Shown here piece after piece: positions 26,072 to 34,548 of a stretch of 39,924 bases of DNA. The position numbers and the translations under genes were made by a program. The notes below the pieces were generated by a model, which worked only from the letters and a program-made list of their open reading frames with translations, ran no database searches and was not told the origin of the DNA. This stretch comes from Cognatundibacterium jejuense. GTDB lineage: Bacteria; Pseudomonadota; Gammaproteobacteria; Burkholderiales; Burkholderiaceae_D. The stretch's first letter is position 1. Each line of letters opens with the position of its first letter. The stretch spans positions 1-39,924 of the forward strand of contig NZ_JACOFV010000025.1 of the NCBI RefSeq assembly GCF_014284255.1. The letters are read 5' to 3'.

Positions 26072-29000
26072 ATGCCTTTGCTTTCTGACCTACATCCGTA
26101 TCACTTTCCGCTGTTATATGCCGCCGCTCTGTACCAGGCGCCTTTAAGTCAGACTAAGCTGCTGGAATTGATGCAGTTGAGCGGTCAGACTGACATGAAG
26201 GGCAATCCGTATCAAGCCAAGGTGCTCAAGGACGTTGGGCAAGAATTAACTCATCGTATGGTGCTAAGGCAGGAAATCGGCCTTGGCTTTGTCTTGCGCG
26301 AAGACTTGCGCATGGCTGTGCTACTGCATTTGCAGCAAAGTGGAGCATTAAAAAATTGGATCAATAATGTCCGCGATCTGTTGAAACGACATGGTGAGTA
26401 CCACCACTGGAAATCCTACGACGCCAATTTTTATCGACGCGAAATGATGTTCTCAGTGCTACTCGGAAGAACCGATGAAGCACTGCTGTGGCGAGAAAAA
26501 TTTTTTAGTGTGGCGACTGATCATATGCCTGCGCCGGGTTTTGAATTTTTTGTTGATCAGGATGGGCTGGATTTATTTACGACCCTCAGACCGATTGATC
26601 AAGGTATGTTGCTCACTGATGTGATCGCCAAAGCGAATTGGAATTTAAACGATTGCCGATTAGCGTATGACTTTGCTTGTGAGCAGGCAGAGCAACAAGC
26701 GAATAGCTGGCCGCAATTGATGGGGTTACTCGCTTGGCAAGCTTTACTGCGTGGTGATTTTGAACGCTTAGAACAATTTAAATTGCGCTTATCACCGCAA
26801 ACACAGGCGGAATTTTTAATCGCCTCTGCGGTACTGCAGCACAACATGAATGCAGCCGTTGGTGTGATCCAGACTTACATTGAAATTCAAAAAGCAGTCA
26901 CTGGTAAGCGTAAAGTCTTCATTCCCGAATTGCTGGGATTATTCAGTAGCGTTGCACTGCTTGCGAAAAATGATGCTGCCAGCCTTAAACTTGCCAAGGC
27001 ACAGGTAGATGACGGTGTAAAACAAAAACATGCGTATAGCTATTACGTATTGCAGCCCTTGGTCAACCATCTGGCACAAGGTGTAGTGCTGCCTGTATCG
27101 CATTTCAGTACCCGCATACCACACGACGTGGATGCCTTATTTGAGGCGCTGGCGGCCCATTGGCAAGACGCACCGCCACATCCTAAATTACACCCCAAAT
27201 TAGTCGATATGCGCGCTACTATGCAGCGCTTGGGTTATTTATGGGTGGCCGCAGAATTAGATGTGCTACTCGCGCGCCAATTTAATGAACCGCAAATCAT
27301 GCCTGATTGGCATGCACAAAAAAACATTCGCCCGCTGATTGAAGTATTGCATCGCGAAGAGGCGTGGCAACGTGCATTGAATGCCTTAACTCAACTCAAA
27401 CCCATGTCCGAAGTAAAGCTTGCCAAAGCTGGTGACGACACGCGTCTTGCGTGGTTGCTGGAATACCATTTTCAACAATTGAAAGCCGAGCCGCGTGAAC
27501 AAAAGCGTAGTGCCAAAGGTGTATGGAGTAAAGGGCGGCCAGTTGCTTTGCGACGTTTAGTGCAAGAGCAAGAAAGTATGTCTTTTTTGACAGAGCAAGA
27601 TATCCATATTGCTGGCTGCATACGGCGATTTTCGGATAGTTACTACGGCGGTAGCGAGTTTGAACTCAATATCGATAGAGCATTGCCTTTGATGGTCGGG
27701 CATCCTGCGGTGTATTGGGATGATGCGCCGGATGTGCGCATTGATGTGATTAAAGCCGATATTGCTTTGCAGCTTAAAGAAAGCGGCGATCAGATTACGC
27801 TGCAATTGGATCCATTCGTCAGTCCGGATGCCAGTATCGTCTGGAAAAAAGAAACCCCGACCCGTTTAGCTGTGTATGCCTCTAGCCCTGAAATTAAGCA
27901 AATCACAGGCATTCTGGGACGAGGATTAACAGTACCAAGTAGCGCCAAAGCACAATTGGTTGATGTGATTGCGGCAATTGCACCGCATCTGGCAATTCAT
28001 TCTGATTTGCCAGAGCTGGCGGCGCATATGAAAAGCGTGGATGCGGATCAGACAATTTATGCGCATTTGCTCCCGTTACAAGAAGGTCTGCGCTTGCAAT
28101 TATTGGTCAGGCCACTGGCAGATGGTGGCTGGTTCACGCCTGGTAAGGGTGCGGCGAATGTGCTTGGCGAGCAAGGCGGCGTGCCGGTGCAAGCAAGTCG
28201 GAATTTAAAACTTGAAGCAAAAAATTTGCAGCAAATAGTCAGCGCGTGCTCATCGTTAGCTAACGCCGAAGACAATGGACAAGAATGGCAATTACAACAT
28301 CCTGAGCAATGTCTGGAATTGTTGGGTGAACTCAAGGCGATACCAGAAGCCACCTTGCAATTGATCTGGCCTGAGGGTGAACGTTTCCGAATTAAGGGTA
28401 GCCGCTCTTTGCAAAACCTGCGCTTAACGATTAAGAAGCAAGGCGAATGGTTTGTCGCTGGTGGTGAAATTTCGCTCGATGATGGTCGTGTACTGGCTCT
28501 GCGCGAACTTTTGCAAATGGCTGAATCAACCCGCGGACGCTTCTTAAAATTAGGCGACAATGACTATCTGGCGTTGACCGAAAGTTTCCGTCAACGACTC
28601 GATGAGCTGCGCGCGCTTGGAGAATTGACGGGTAAAGATGGCGTGCGAGTTAATGCGCTTGCTGCACCCGCTTTGGCTGCCTTGGCTGAAGAAGTGGGTG
28701 AATTAAAAACCGATGCCGCCTGGCGTGAACAAGTCAGCAAACTTGATGCGCTGGTCGATTTTTTACCGAAGGTACCATCAACGCTACAAGCTGAATTGCG
28801 TGATTATCAGTTGGCTGGTTATCAATGGTTGGCGCGCCTTGCGCATTGGGGTGTTGGTGCTTGTCTGGCGGATGACATGGGCTTGGGTAAAACGGTGCAA
28901 GCCTTAGCACTGTTGCTTGATCGAGCGCCGAATGGCCCGGCCTTAGTCGTGGCACCAATCTCAGTCGCCATGAATTGGCAAGCGGAAGTTGTGCGTTTTG

Positions 29001-30154
29001 CACCGACCTTAAAAGTACGGGCTTACAACAGTAACCGCTCTTTAGCAGATCTGGGACCATTTGATATTGTCATCGCTAGTTATGGTATGTTGCAATCGGA
29101 TGCCGAAAGCTTTGCTGCGCAACACTGGCATAGTGTGGTACTCGATGAGGCGCAAGTCATCAAAAACTCGGCAACCAAACGTAGCCAGGCAGCAATGGCA
29201 TTAAATGCCGATTTCAAAATGATCGCCAGTGGCACACCTGTCGAAAACCATCTTGGTGAATTATGGAACTTATTCCGCTTCATCAATCCGGGTTTGCTTG
29301 GTTCCAAGGATCGCTTTGCCGAACGCTTTAGCACTCCGATCGAACGCGGTGACAAAGACGCACGTCAGCACCTGAAAAAACTAATACAACCGTTTATCTT
29401 GCGCCGTACCAAAACACAAGTACTGACCGAATTGCCATCGCGCACTGAGATTACTTTGCAAGTTGAACTCAGTGACGAGGAGCGTCATCTATACGAAGCA
29501 CTGCGTCAGGAAGCTTTGGATAAAATTGCCGCCCTGAGTGCAGAGGAAGGTCAGTCACTCAAAGTCTTGGCAGAGATCACCAAACTACGCCGCTTCTGCT
29601 GTCATCCGCAGTTGGTATTAAAAAATTCGACTATCAGCGGCAGTAAGCTCGCCGTGGTGGAAGACACGATAGAAGAACTCTTGGAAAATCGCCACAAAGC
29701 TTTAGTCTTCAGTCAGTTTGTTGATCACTTAGCGATCGTGCGCAGCAGCCTTGAACAACGCGGCATCAGCTACCAATACCTCGATGGCAGCACACCTGCA
29801 ACCGAGCGTAAACGCCGCGTCGACGCATTTCAGGCGGGCGAGGGTGATGTATTCCTGATCAGTCTCAAAGCGGGTGGCACGGGTTTAAATCTGACTGCTG
29901 CCGACTACGTTATTCACCTTGATCCGTGGTGGAACCCAGCGGTAGAAGATCAGGCATCCGACCGCGCCCATCGCATGGGGCAACAACGACCGGTCACTAT
30001 TTATCGCCTCGTAACGCAAAACACGATAGAAGAAAAAATCATTGCCTTACATGCGGAAAAACGTGACCTGGCAGATAGTCTATTAGATGGCGGTGACGCT
30101 TCGGCACGCCTCGATACATCCGCATTGCTGCGTTTGTTGAAGGAAAGTGTGTAA
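26072..30154 (+). CDS. SNF2-family DEAD/DEAH-box helicase
   Basis: A 1360-residue bacterial SNF2/SWI2 ATPase. The C-terminal ~450 residues hold the motor: motif I DDMGLGKT near residue 934, II LDEAQ near 1023, III ASGTPVENHL, later LVFSQF, LISLKAGGTGLNLT and VI SDRAHRMGQQRPVTIYRL near 1296. The first ~900 residues are a helical, repeat-like region plus an SNF2-associated domain; I see no SWIM zinc motif. Such stand-alone proteins act as DNA translocases that remodel protein-DNA or polymerase complexes; a specific role is not established. No methylase, nuclease or other defence partner adjoins it. ATG 26072 begins a family-like N-terminus; single gene. Confidence 0.93.
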   Translation: MPLLSDLHPYHFPLLYAAALYQAPLSQTKLLELMQLSGQTDMKGNPYQAKVLKDVGQELTHRMVLRQEIGLGFVLREDLRMAVLLHLQQSGALKNWINNVRDLLKRHGEYHHWKSYDANFYRREMMFSVLLGRTDEALLWREKFFSVATDHMPAPGFEFFVDQDGLDLFTTLRPIDQGMLLTDVIAKANWNLNDCRLAYDFACEQAEQQANSWPQLMGLLAWQALLRGDFERLEQFKLRLSPQTQAEFLIASAVLQHNMNAAVGVIQTYIEIQKAVTGKRKVFIPELLGLFSSVALLAKNDAASLKLAKAQVDDGVKQKHAYSYYVLQPLVNHLAQGVVLPVSHFSTRIPHDVDALFEALAAHWQDAPPHPKLHPKLVDMRATMQRLGYLWVAAELDVLLARQFNEPQIMPDWHAQKNIRPLIEVLHREEAWQRALNALTQLKPMSEVKLAKAGDDTRLAWLLEYHFQQLKAEPREQKRSAKGVWSKGRPVALRRLVQEQESMSFLTEQDIHIAGCIRRFSDSYYGGSEFELNIDRALPLMVGHPAVYWDDAPDVRIDVIKADIALQLKESGDQITLQLDPFVSPDASIVWKKETPTRLAVYASSPEIKQITGILGRGLTVPSSAKAQLVDVIAAIAPHLAIHSDLPELAAHMKSVDADQTIYAHLLPLQEGLRLQLLVRPLADGGWFTPGKGAANVLGEQGGVPVQASRNLKLEAKNLQQIVSACSSLANAEDNGQEWQLQHPEQCLELLGELKAIPEATLQLIWPEGERFRIKGSRSLQNLRLTIKKQGEWFVAGGEISLDDGRVLALRELLQMAESTRGRFLKLGDNDYLALTESFRQRLDELRALGELTGKDGVRVNALAAPALAALAEEVGELKTDAAWREQVSKLDALVDFLPKVPSTLQAELRDYQLAGYQWLARLAHWGVGACLADDMGLGKTVQALALLLDRAPNGPALVVAPISVAMNWQAEVVRFAPTLKVRAYNSNRSLADLGPFDIVIASYGMLQSDAESFAAQHWHSVVLDEAQVIKNSATKRSQAAMALNADFKMIASGTPVENHLGELWNLFRFINPGLLGSKDRFAERFSTPIERGDKDARQHLKKLIQPFILRRTKTQVLTELPSRTEITLQVELSDEERHLYEALRQEALDKIAALSAEEGQSLKVLAEITKLRRFCCHPQLVLKNSTISGSKLAVVEDTIEELLENRHKALVFSQFVDHLAIVRSSLEQRGISYQYLDGSTPATERKRRVDAFQAGEGDVFLISLKAGGTGLNLTAADYVIHLDPWWNPAVEDQASDRAHRMGQQRPVTIYRLVTQNTIEEKIIALHAEKRDLADSLLDGGDASARLDTSALLRLLKESV

Positions 30155-30205
30155 AGCGACGTCGTCACCTCGGGCGGCTTGCGCCCGCCTGATGGAACTA
30201 AGGAA

Positions 30206-30955
30206 TCAAATCCTTTCACTCTGCTTATAAATCACCTTTCCAACAATGAGGCAGGCATCGCCCTGGCAAATCTTTTTACGATATTTTCGTTGGTCGGGGT
30301 TGTCTGAGAAAAGCCACCATTGACCGTTGTCACGAACGAGGCGTTTAACCACAGCCTCGCCTTCGTAGTTCACTGCGAATACTTCACCATCGCTTGGTGT
30401 TTTGTCTGCTGTATTGATGATCACTGTATCGCCAGCATACAGTGCGGGTTCCATCGATTTATCTTTAATTTTTATGGCGACAAGTTTTTCAGGGCTGTAG
30501 TTGTTTTTTTTAAACCAGCTTTTTCTGAATGCGAGCGGCTGGTCATCGTCAGATATCAGATCGGTGGCAAAGCCAACTGTTTCTGCTGACAAGTGAAGTG
30601 TAACCCTACGGACTTCGATTAAATACGGCGCAGCATCATTTGCTACGCCAACCTTACCAGCTGTGTGTGTTGAAAAAGAATCTGTTTTCTCTGATGAAGG
30701 GTCGATGCTCACTTGTTTTACTGCGGAATTGAGTTCCTGGGCGAGGCGGGGGCTTATGTCAGCGAGAGTAACGCCTAGTCCTCTGGCATAAATTAATGCG
30801 GCCTCCAGGCTAATTGGTCGGACAGCATTGATGTGCTGATAAATCATTGCTTGGCCACCTCGCAAATGTTGATCGCGAGCGAACTTTGCCCGGTTGATTT
30901 TCTCAAACCTGGCTTTTAAGTGGCGAGCTTCTTCTTCTGTTGTCCATATATCCAT
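30206..30955 (-). CDS. S24-family (LexA/CI-like) transcriptional repressor
   Basis: 249 residues. Residues ~1-75 are a small helix-turn-helix-type DNA-binding part (GGQAMIYQHINAVRPISLEA, GLGVTLADISPRLA). The C-terminal S24 domain has Ser167 in KDKSMEPALYAGD and Lys204 in EAVVKRLV, the catalytic pair of LexA/CI proteins. A cleavable Ala-Gly is seen only at 99-100, 68 residues before the serine rather than about 35, so self-cleavage is doubtful. I chose ATG 30955; the frame runs to 31033, but that part would cover the operators. No Shine-Dalgarno precedes it, and an operator abuts the start codon. Divergent from a GH19 gene: a phage-type switch. Confidence 0.85.
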   Translation of the reverse strand: MDIWTTEEEARHLKARFEKINRAKFARDQHLRGGQAMIYQHINAVRPISLEAALIYARGLGVTLADISPRLAQELNSAVKQVSIDPSSEKTDSFSTHTAGKVGVANDAAPYLIEVRRVTLHLSAETVGFATDLISDDDQPLAFRKSWFKKNNYSPEKLVAIKIKDKSMEPALYAGDTVIINTADKTPSDGEVFAVNYEGEAVVKRLVRDNGQWWLFSDNPDQRKYRKKICQGDACLIVGKVIYKQSERI

Positions 30956-30957
30956 GC

Positions 30958-30970
30958 ATAGCAATGCTAT
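30958..30970. promoter_or_regulatory. operator O1, palindrome next to the repressor start codon
   Basis: ATAGCA-A-TGCTAT, a perfect palindrome around one central base, 2 bases from ATG 30955. Repeated in identical core form at O2. Half-site CTATAGC at 30981-30987 lies between. Confidence 0.8.
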
Positions 30971-30979
30971 AGAAAATAA

Positions 30980-31008
30980 ACTATAGCTTGGCTTGCTTTT
31001 GTTGTATA
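30980..31008 (-). promoter_or_regulatory. candidate leftward promoter of the S24 repressor
   Basis: -35 TATACA (31003-31008) and -10 TATAGT (30980-30985) with a 17-bp spacer; the start would be near 30973, just before O1. The -35 overlaps the edge of O2, consistent with autoregulation. Inference from motif and spacing. Confidence 0.5.
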
Positions 31009-31021
31009 GCAATGCTATATT
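30993..31021 (+). promoter_or_regulatory. candidate rightward promoter of the GH19 gene, covered by O2
   Basis: -35 TTGCTT (30993-30998), 17-bp spacer, -10 TATATT (31016-31021). O2 occupies most of the spacer and the -10, so bound repressor would block RNA polymerase. Confidence 0.6.
31005..31019. promoter_or_regulatory. operator O2, palindrome over the rightward promoter
   Basis: TATAGCA-A-TGCTATA, perfect, containing the same 13-base core as O1; centres of O1 and O2 are 48 bp apart. Confidence 0.85.
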
Positions 31022-31126
31022 TTTATGTATCAAATAGAAACGAAACTTTGCTTTTCTTATTTAAATCGCGACGTTCCACTCATACGGCGTAAATAGTTGT
31101 TTTGCTAAAAATAGAAGGAGACATAA

Positions 31127-31678
31127 TTGACTCTCGAACAATTGCACAGCATCTTTCCACTTGCGGGTTCCCAGGCTGAATTGTTTTTCGCTCCACTAAC
31201 TCAGGCAATGCAGGAATTTGAAATCAACACGGCTTGGCGTCAATCAGCGTTTCTGGCGCAAGTGGGGCACGAAAGTGCACAACTGCTCTATGTACAAGAA
31301 CCGGTGAGTGGTCGGACATATGAGGGACGCATTGATCTTGGTAATACGCAAAAGGGGGACGGGATTAGGTATAAAGGGCGTGGTTTGATCAATATTACTG
31401 GGCGCAAAAATTACAGCGCCGTTATGAAAGGTCTTGGTATTGATTGTCTCGACCAACCAGAATTGCTGGAGCAGCCAGCGTTTGCCGCGCGTTCAGCCGC
31501 CTGGTATTGGAAAAATGAAGGACTCAATGAGCTCGCAGATGATGGACTCTTTATCATGATCACAAGGCGCATTAATGGCGCCGCATGTAATTTGTCGAAT
31601 CGCTTTGCTTTATATGCCGCAGCAAGGGCTGTTTTATTAGACAATGAGGAAAAAACGTCTCAACGTTGCCTGGGTTGA
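31127..31678 (+). CDS. glycoside hydrolase family 19 (chitinase/endolysin-like) protein
   Basis: 183 residues, the size of phage endolysins of the GH19 type. Catalytic glutamate candidate Glu49 in AFLAQVGHESAQL, followed by RYKGRGLINITGRKNY, which forms part of the substrate cleft, and AARSAAWYWKNEGLNELAD. These enzymes cut peptidoglycan or chitin beta-1,4 bonds. TTG 31127 starts the protein with AAGGAG six bases before; no signal peptide, so a holin or lysis would be needed for export, and no holin gene adjoins. It faces away from the S24 repressor across the two-operator region, suggesting a repressed lysis or bacteriocin-release gene left from a prophage (inference). Confidence 0.88.
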   Translation: MTLEQLHSIFPLAGSQAELFFAPLTQAMQEFEINTAWRQSAFLAQVGHESAQLLYVQEPVSGRTYEGRIDLGNTQKGDGIRYKGRGLINITGRKNYSAVMKGLGIDCLDQPELLEQPAFAARSAAWYWKNEGLNELADDGLFIMITRRINGAACNLSNRFALYAAARAVLLDNEEKTSQRCLG

Positions 31679-31839
31679 ACTTGTTGACAGGGGTAAGGTT
31701 TTTTAAAGAGTTTTTTGCCGTTGTTTGTGCACATGTTGATTGAAATTTCTCCATTCCACTTTGTTAGCTTTGGTGATTTCTACTGTTACGGGGCACTCAA
31801 GGTACAATAGCGCTTTGTTGAATATTCGTTGTTTCTATT

Positions 31840-32877
31840 GTGACTACTTCTGCTTTACCCCCACGCCGCGTGTCGGTTGCCCCGATGTTGGATTGGTCTG
31901 ACCGCCATTGCCGCGAATTTCATCGTCATATCACGCGTCATACCTGGTTGTACACCGAGATGGTGACGACTGGCTCTTTGTTGCATGGTGACGTGCAGCG
32001 TCATCTGGAATTTAATCCGGGCGAGCATCCTGTTGCTTTGCAATTAGGCGGTAGTGAGCCTGCAGATCTGGCGCAATGCGCGAAAATGGGGGAGGAGTGG
32101 GGTTACGATGAAATCAATCTCAATTGTGGTTGCCCGTCCGAGCGCGTGCAAAAAGGCGCGTTTGGTGCGTGCTTGATGGCAGAGCCGCAATTGGTCGCAG
32201 ATTGCGTTAAGGCGATGAAAGATGTTGTCAGCATTGATGTCACCGTTAAGCATCGGATTGGGATTAATGATGTGGATTCGTATGAATTCATGCGTGACTT
32301 TGTCGGGCAAGTGGCAGAAGCTGGTAGCAAGACGTTTATCGTCCATGCCCGCAATGCGATTCTCAAGGGCTTGAGTCCGAGGGAAAATCGTGAAATTCCG
32401 CCGCTCAAATATGACTATGCGTACCGCCTCAAAAAAGAATTTCCTGAGTTAGAAATTATTTTGAATGGTGGCATCAAAACGACCGATGAAATGACGCAGC
32501 ATTTGCAGCACGTAGATGGCGTGATGATAGGGCGTGAGGCGTATCACAACCCGTATTTCATGGCGAGTTTTGATGCACGCTTTTATGGTGATGATAGTCC
32601 GGTAAAAACACGAGAAGAAATTTTGCACGCGATGATCCCGTATATTCATCGCCAATTAGAGCTGTACGGCAATGGTGGCAAAGGCTTGCGCATCAATAGC
32701 GTGATTCGTCACATGCTAGGTTTGATGATGGGCATGGTTGGTGCACGCGCTTTCCGTCAGACTCTTTCTGATAGCAAAAAACTCGCGCTTGGTAACCCGA
32801 ACATTTTGATCGAAGCATTTGAGCGCATGCAGACGATTACTGCTTACGATAGAAGCGCGGAAGAATTATCTGCCTGA
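31840..32877 (+). CDS. dusA: tRNA-dihydrouridine(20/20a) synthase
   Basis: A 345-residue flavin enzyme that reduces uridine 20/20a in the tRNA D-loop. FMN-binding TIM barrel start SVAPMLDWSDRHCR, NLNCGCPSERVQKGAFGACL (the second cysteine, in GACLM, is the catalytic acid), VKHRIGIND, and IILNGGIKTTDE are all of DusA type. No ATG fits; GTG 31840 is the best start, with little ribosome binding site. dusA is a known insertion site for mobile elements in some genomes, but the 5' end here looks intact. Confidence 0.94.
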   Translation: MTTSALPPRRVSVAPMLDWSDRHCREFHRHITRHTWLYTEMVTTGSLLHGDVQRHLEFNPGEHPVALQLGGSEPADLAQCAKMGEEWGYDEINLNCGCPSERVQKGAFGACLMAEPQLVADCVKAMKDVVSIDVTVKHRIGINDVDSYEFMRDFVGQVAEAGSKTFIVHARNAILKGLSPRENREIPPLKYDYAYRLKKEFPELEIILNGGIKTTDEMTQHLQHVDGVMIGREAYHNPYFMASFDARFYGDDSPVKTREEILHAMIPYIHRQLELYGNGGKGLRINSVIRHMLGLMMGMVGARAFRQTLSDSKKLALGNPNILIEAFERMQTITAYDRSAEELSA

Positions 32878-33071
32878 GGCTATTGACCTATTGGAAGGTG
32901 CCAGCTAATTTTTCTCTGATACGTTAGCAAATGTAAGCATTGAATACGTATTTGTGTCGCGGTAGTGGTAAGCGTAAAAATTTGTAATAACTGCAAGTGA
33001 GTATGGCTTCAACCGCTATATTGTCGCCTGTTTCACTGCACGCTCCTCATCTCACTAAGGTGTGAGTTTAT
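32878..33071 (+). other. gap after dusA; possible untranslated RNA ending at the terminator
   Basis: About 190 bases without a gene between dusA and a strong rightward terminator, then a further 100 bases to the tRNA promoter. No coding frame. The terminator could serve a long dusA 3' end or a separate small RNA; no convincing promoter was found. Confidence 0.35.
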
Positions 33072-33105
33072 GCCCGCTCTAAATTTTTTTAGTGCGGGCT
33101 TTTTT
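33072..33105 (+). terminator. strong intrinsic terminator
   Basis: GCCCGCTCTAAA / TTTAGTGCGGGC (12-bp stem, one mismatch), loop TTTT, then a T-run. Confidence 0.9.
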
Positions 33106-33207
33106 GTATGAGTGATTCGCGATGGACTGCATGATCGGCAGGAAACGCTTTTCTGAGCATCGCAAGGAGCGCTCAAAGGGAATAAAAAATGTCATTTGGG
33201 CTGACTA

Positions 33208-33236
33208 TTGCTAATTAGTCGAAAGACTTGTATAAT
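33208..33236 (+). promoter_or_regulatory. promoter of tRNA-His
   Basis: -35 TTGCTA (33208-33213), 17-bp spacer, -10 TATAAT (33231-33236), followed by GC-rich GCGGAGC, the discriminator type of stable-RNA promoters. Start near 33243, about 36 bases before the tRNA. Confidence 0.85.
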
Positions 33237-33278
33237 GCGGAGCTCTCTTGGTGCAGTATTTCACTAAAGGTTTCAGTG

Positions 33279-33354
33279 GTGGTCGTAGCTCAGTTGGTAG
33301 AGTCCAGGATTGTGATTCCTGTTGTCGTGGGTTCGAGCCCCATCGTCCACCCCA
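33279..33354 (+). tRNA. tRNA-His (anticodon GTG), CCA encoded
   Basis: The cloverleaf is complete: D-arm GCTC / GAGT, anticodon stem CAGGA / TCCTG with anticodon GTG at 33312-33314, T-arm GTGGG-TTCGAGC-CCCAT, and genomic CCA at 33352-33354. A guanine at 33278 can serve as the extra G-1 of tRNA-His. The acceptor stem GTGGTCG / CGTCCAC pairs except for U5-U68. The 3' end adjoins an integrase gene, so the T-arm to acceptor part is the probable attachment-site core and may derive from the element. Confidence 0.95.
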
Positions 33355-33370
33355 TTGAATTCAAGGACTT

Positions 33371-33400
33371 AGCGCACTTTTTAGTGCGCTTTTTCTTTTT
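33371..33400 (+). terminator. terminator of tRNA-His
   Basis: AGCGCACT-TTTT-AGTGCGCT, 8-bp perfect stem, then TTTTCTTTTTT. Confidence 0.9.
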
Positions 33401-33407
33401 TCGCAAG

Positions 33408-33435
33408 ATGATCTTGTGTTTTTTCACAAGATCAT
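33408..33435. repeat. inverted repeat beyond the integrase gene
   Basis: ATGATCTTGTG-TTTTTT-CACAAGATCAT, 11-bp perfect stem with 6-base loop, 16 bases past the integrase stop. No T-run follows on either strand, so it may be an mRNA-stabilising hairpin or a recombinase-related site rather than a terminator. Confidence 0.7.
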
Positions 33436-33450
33436 TTCACAAAAGAAGCG

Positions 33451-34548
33451 TTATTCGGTAGCGTTCGACTTTTTAACTACCCGGCGATCGTAGGTTTTAT
33501 TGATCATTCTTTCGTCGCTATGACCAGTCGCATCGGTGATATTTGTCTCGCCGCGCGCCTTTCTTTCAGTCACTGATTTTGGGCGCATGTCTTTCAGTGC
33601 AAATCGTTCAAAAGTTCTACCTTCTTCCTCCGCGCGTTTTTCACAGTAGCCCATTAAACGGTTCCAAATGGTCGTCCAGCCGCTACGTGTGTATTCTTGG
33701 CCGCTTGTATTACTGAAAATTAATATTCCATGCGTACGTTGCAAAGCTAATGCTTCGTTAATTGTCGCTTTCAATTTAGGAGACCAGCGTATTAGTTTTG
33801 TTTTTTCTGCCTGGCTGCCTTTGCGTTTCCCAACCGGAATAAGTAATCCCTCATCTGTTTTTGCATGCCTCGTAAGTGTACGCATTTCGTTTGGACGGCT
33901 TGTTGTTAAAAATGCAGCGTAGTAACACAGCGCGAGAATGAGGTAGCTACCTCCTCGGCGTCGTGCTTCGTCCATTGCAAAGTCCAGATCCTTTGTTTCG
34001 ACGTACTTTGTGCTCGGTGTCGTAGGGTTATATTTGATGCCGCGACAAGGGTTTGTTTCTAATTCACCCCGCATCCGGCCGTATTCAAGAATCGCAGACA
34101 AGAGAGCGATTTCTTTATTGGCTTTAGCTGGTGCCCCTGCGTCCGCACGTGCGGCAAGATAGCCATATATATGCTTTGGCTTAATGTCAGTTGGCTTTGC
34201 TTTGCCGAATACTTTGATCAGGTTTTTTGATTCACTCTCGTTTACCTCAAGTGTCACCAGTGCTTTACGTCGTGCATCGTTCTTTTTGAGACTATGTTGC
34301 CAGTTAAAATAACGTTCGATCAGTTTCGCTACTGAGTTACTCAATGGTGCATTGCCGTTTAATTCATCCGCCTGCTGAATGGCTTGCTTTCTGGCCTTGT
34401 CGATTGCATCCATGTCGTTCGATTTTGCTGAAATCGTGAACGCTCTAGTACCGTCGGGTAGTTGATACCAGAACGTTACTTTGAATTTGCCATTCATTCG
34501 ATAAAGCCTGAAAGGCATACCGTCAGGGGACTTGCGTCTTCCAATCAT
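33451..34548 (-). CDS. tyrosine-type site-specific integrase
   Basis: 365 residues. It integrates and, with a helper, excises the element at tRNA-His. C-terminal catalytic segments: first Arg in TSRPNEMRTLTRH, the second Arg in LKDMRPKSVTERKA (the usual His of HxxR is Lys here: KDMR), His in ATGHSDERM and the nucleophile Tyr in NKTYDRRVV, close to the C-terminus. The N-terminus (MIGRRKSPDGMPFRLYRMNG) resembles phage integrases of betaproteobacteria and precedes a core-binding domain. It lies 97 bases from the tRNA 3' end, pointing at it. Its ATG overlaps the stop of the DUF4224 gene (ATGA), so the two are co-translated. Confidence 0.93.
   Translation of the reverse strand: MIGRRKSPDGMPFRLYRMNGKFKVTFWYQLPDGTRAFTISAKSNDMDAIDKARKQAIQQADELNGNAPLSNSVAKLIERYFNWQHSLKKNDARRKALVTLEVNESESKNLIKVFGKAKPTDIKPKHIYGYLAARADAGAPAKANKEIALLSAILEYGRMRGELETNPCRGIKYNPTTPSTKYVETKDLDFAMDEARRRGGSYLILALCYYAAFLTTSRPNEMRTLTRHAKTDEGLLIPVGKRKGSQAEKTKLIRWSPKLKATINEALALQRTHGILIFSNTSGQEYTRSGWTTIWNRLMGYCEKRAEEEGRTFERFALKDMRPKSVTERKARGETNITDATGHSDERMINKTYDRRVVKKSNATE

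Noticed and set aside
26072..30154. SNF2 helicase as part of a DISARM- or Dnd-like defence system
   Set aside because: No methylase, phospholipase D, DUF1998 or nuclease partner is adjacent; neighbours are transporters and the S24 repressor.
30171..30187. Hairpin CGGGCG / CGCCCG after the SNF2 gene as a terminator
   Set aside because: Short 6-bp stem with no T-run; not strong enough to call.
31840..32877. dusA as the integration site of the S24/GH19 module
   Set aside because: No integrase adjoins, no duplicated dusA end was seen, and the only integrase sits next to tRNA-His.
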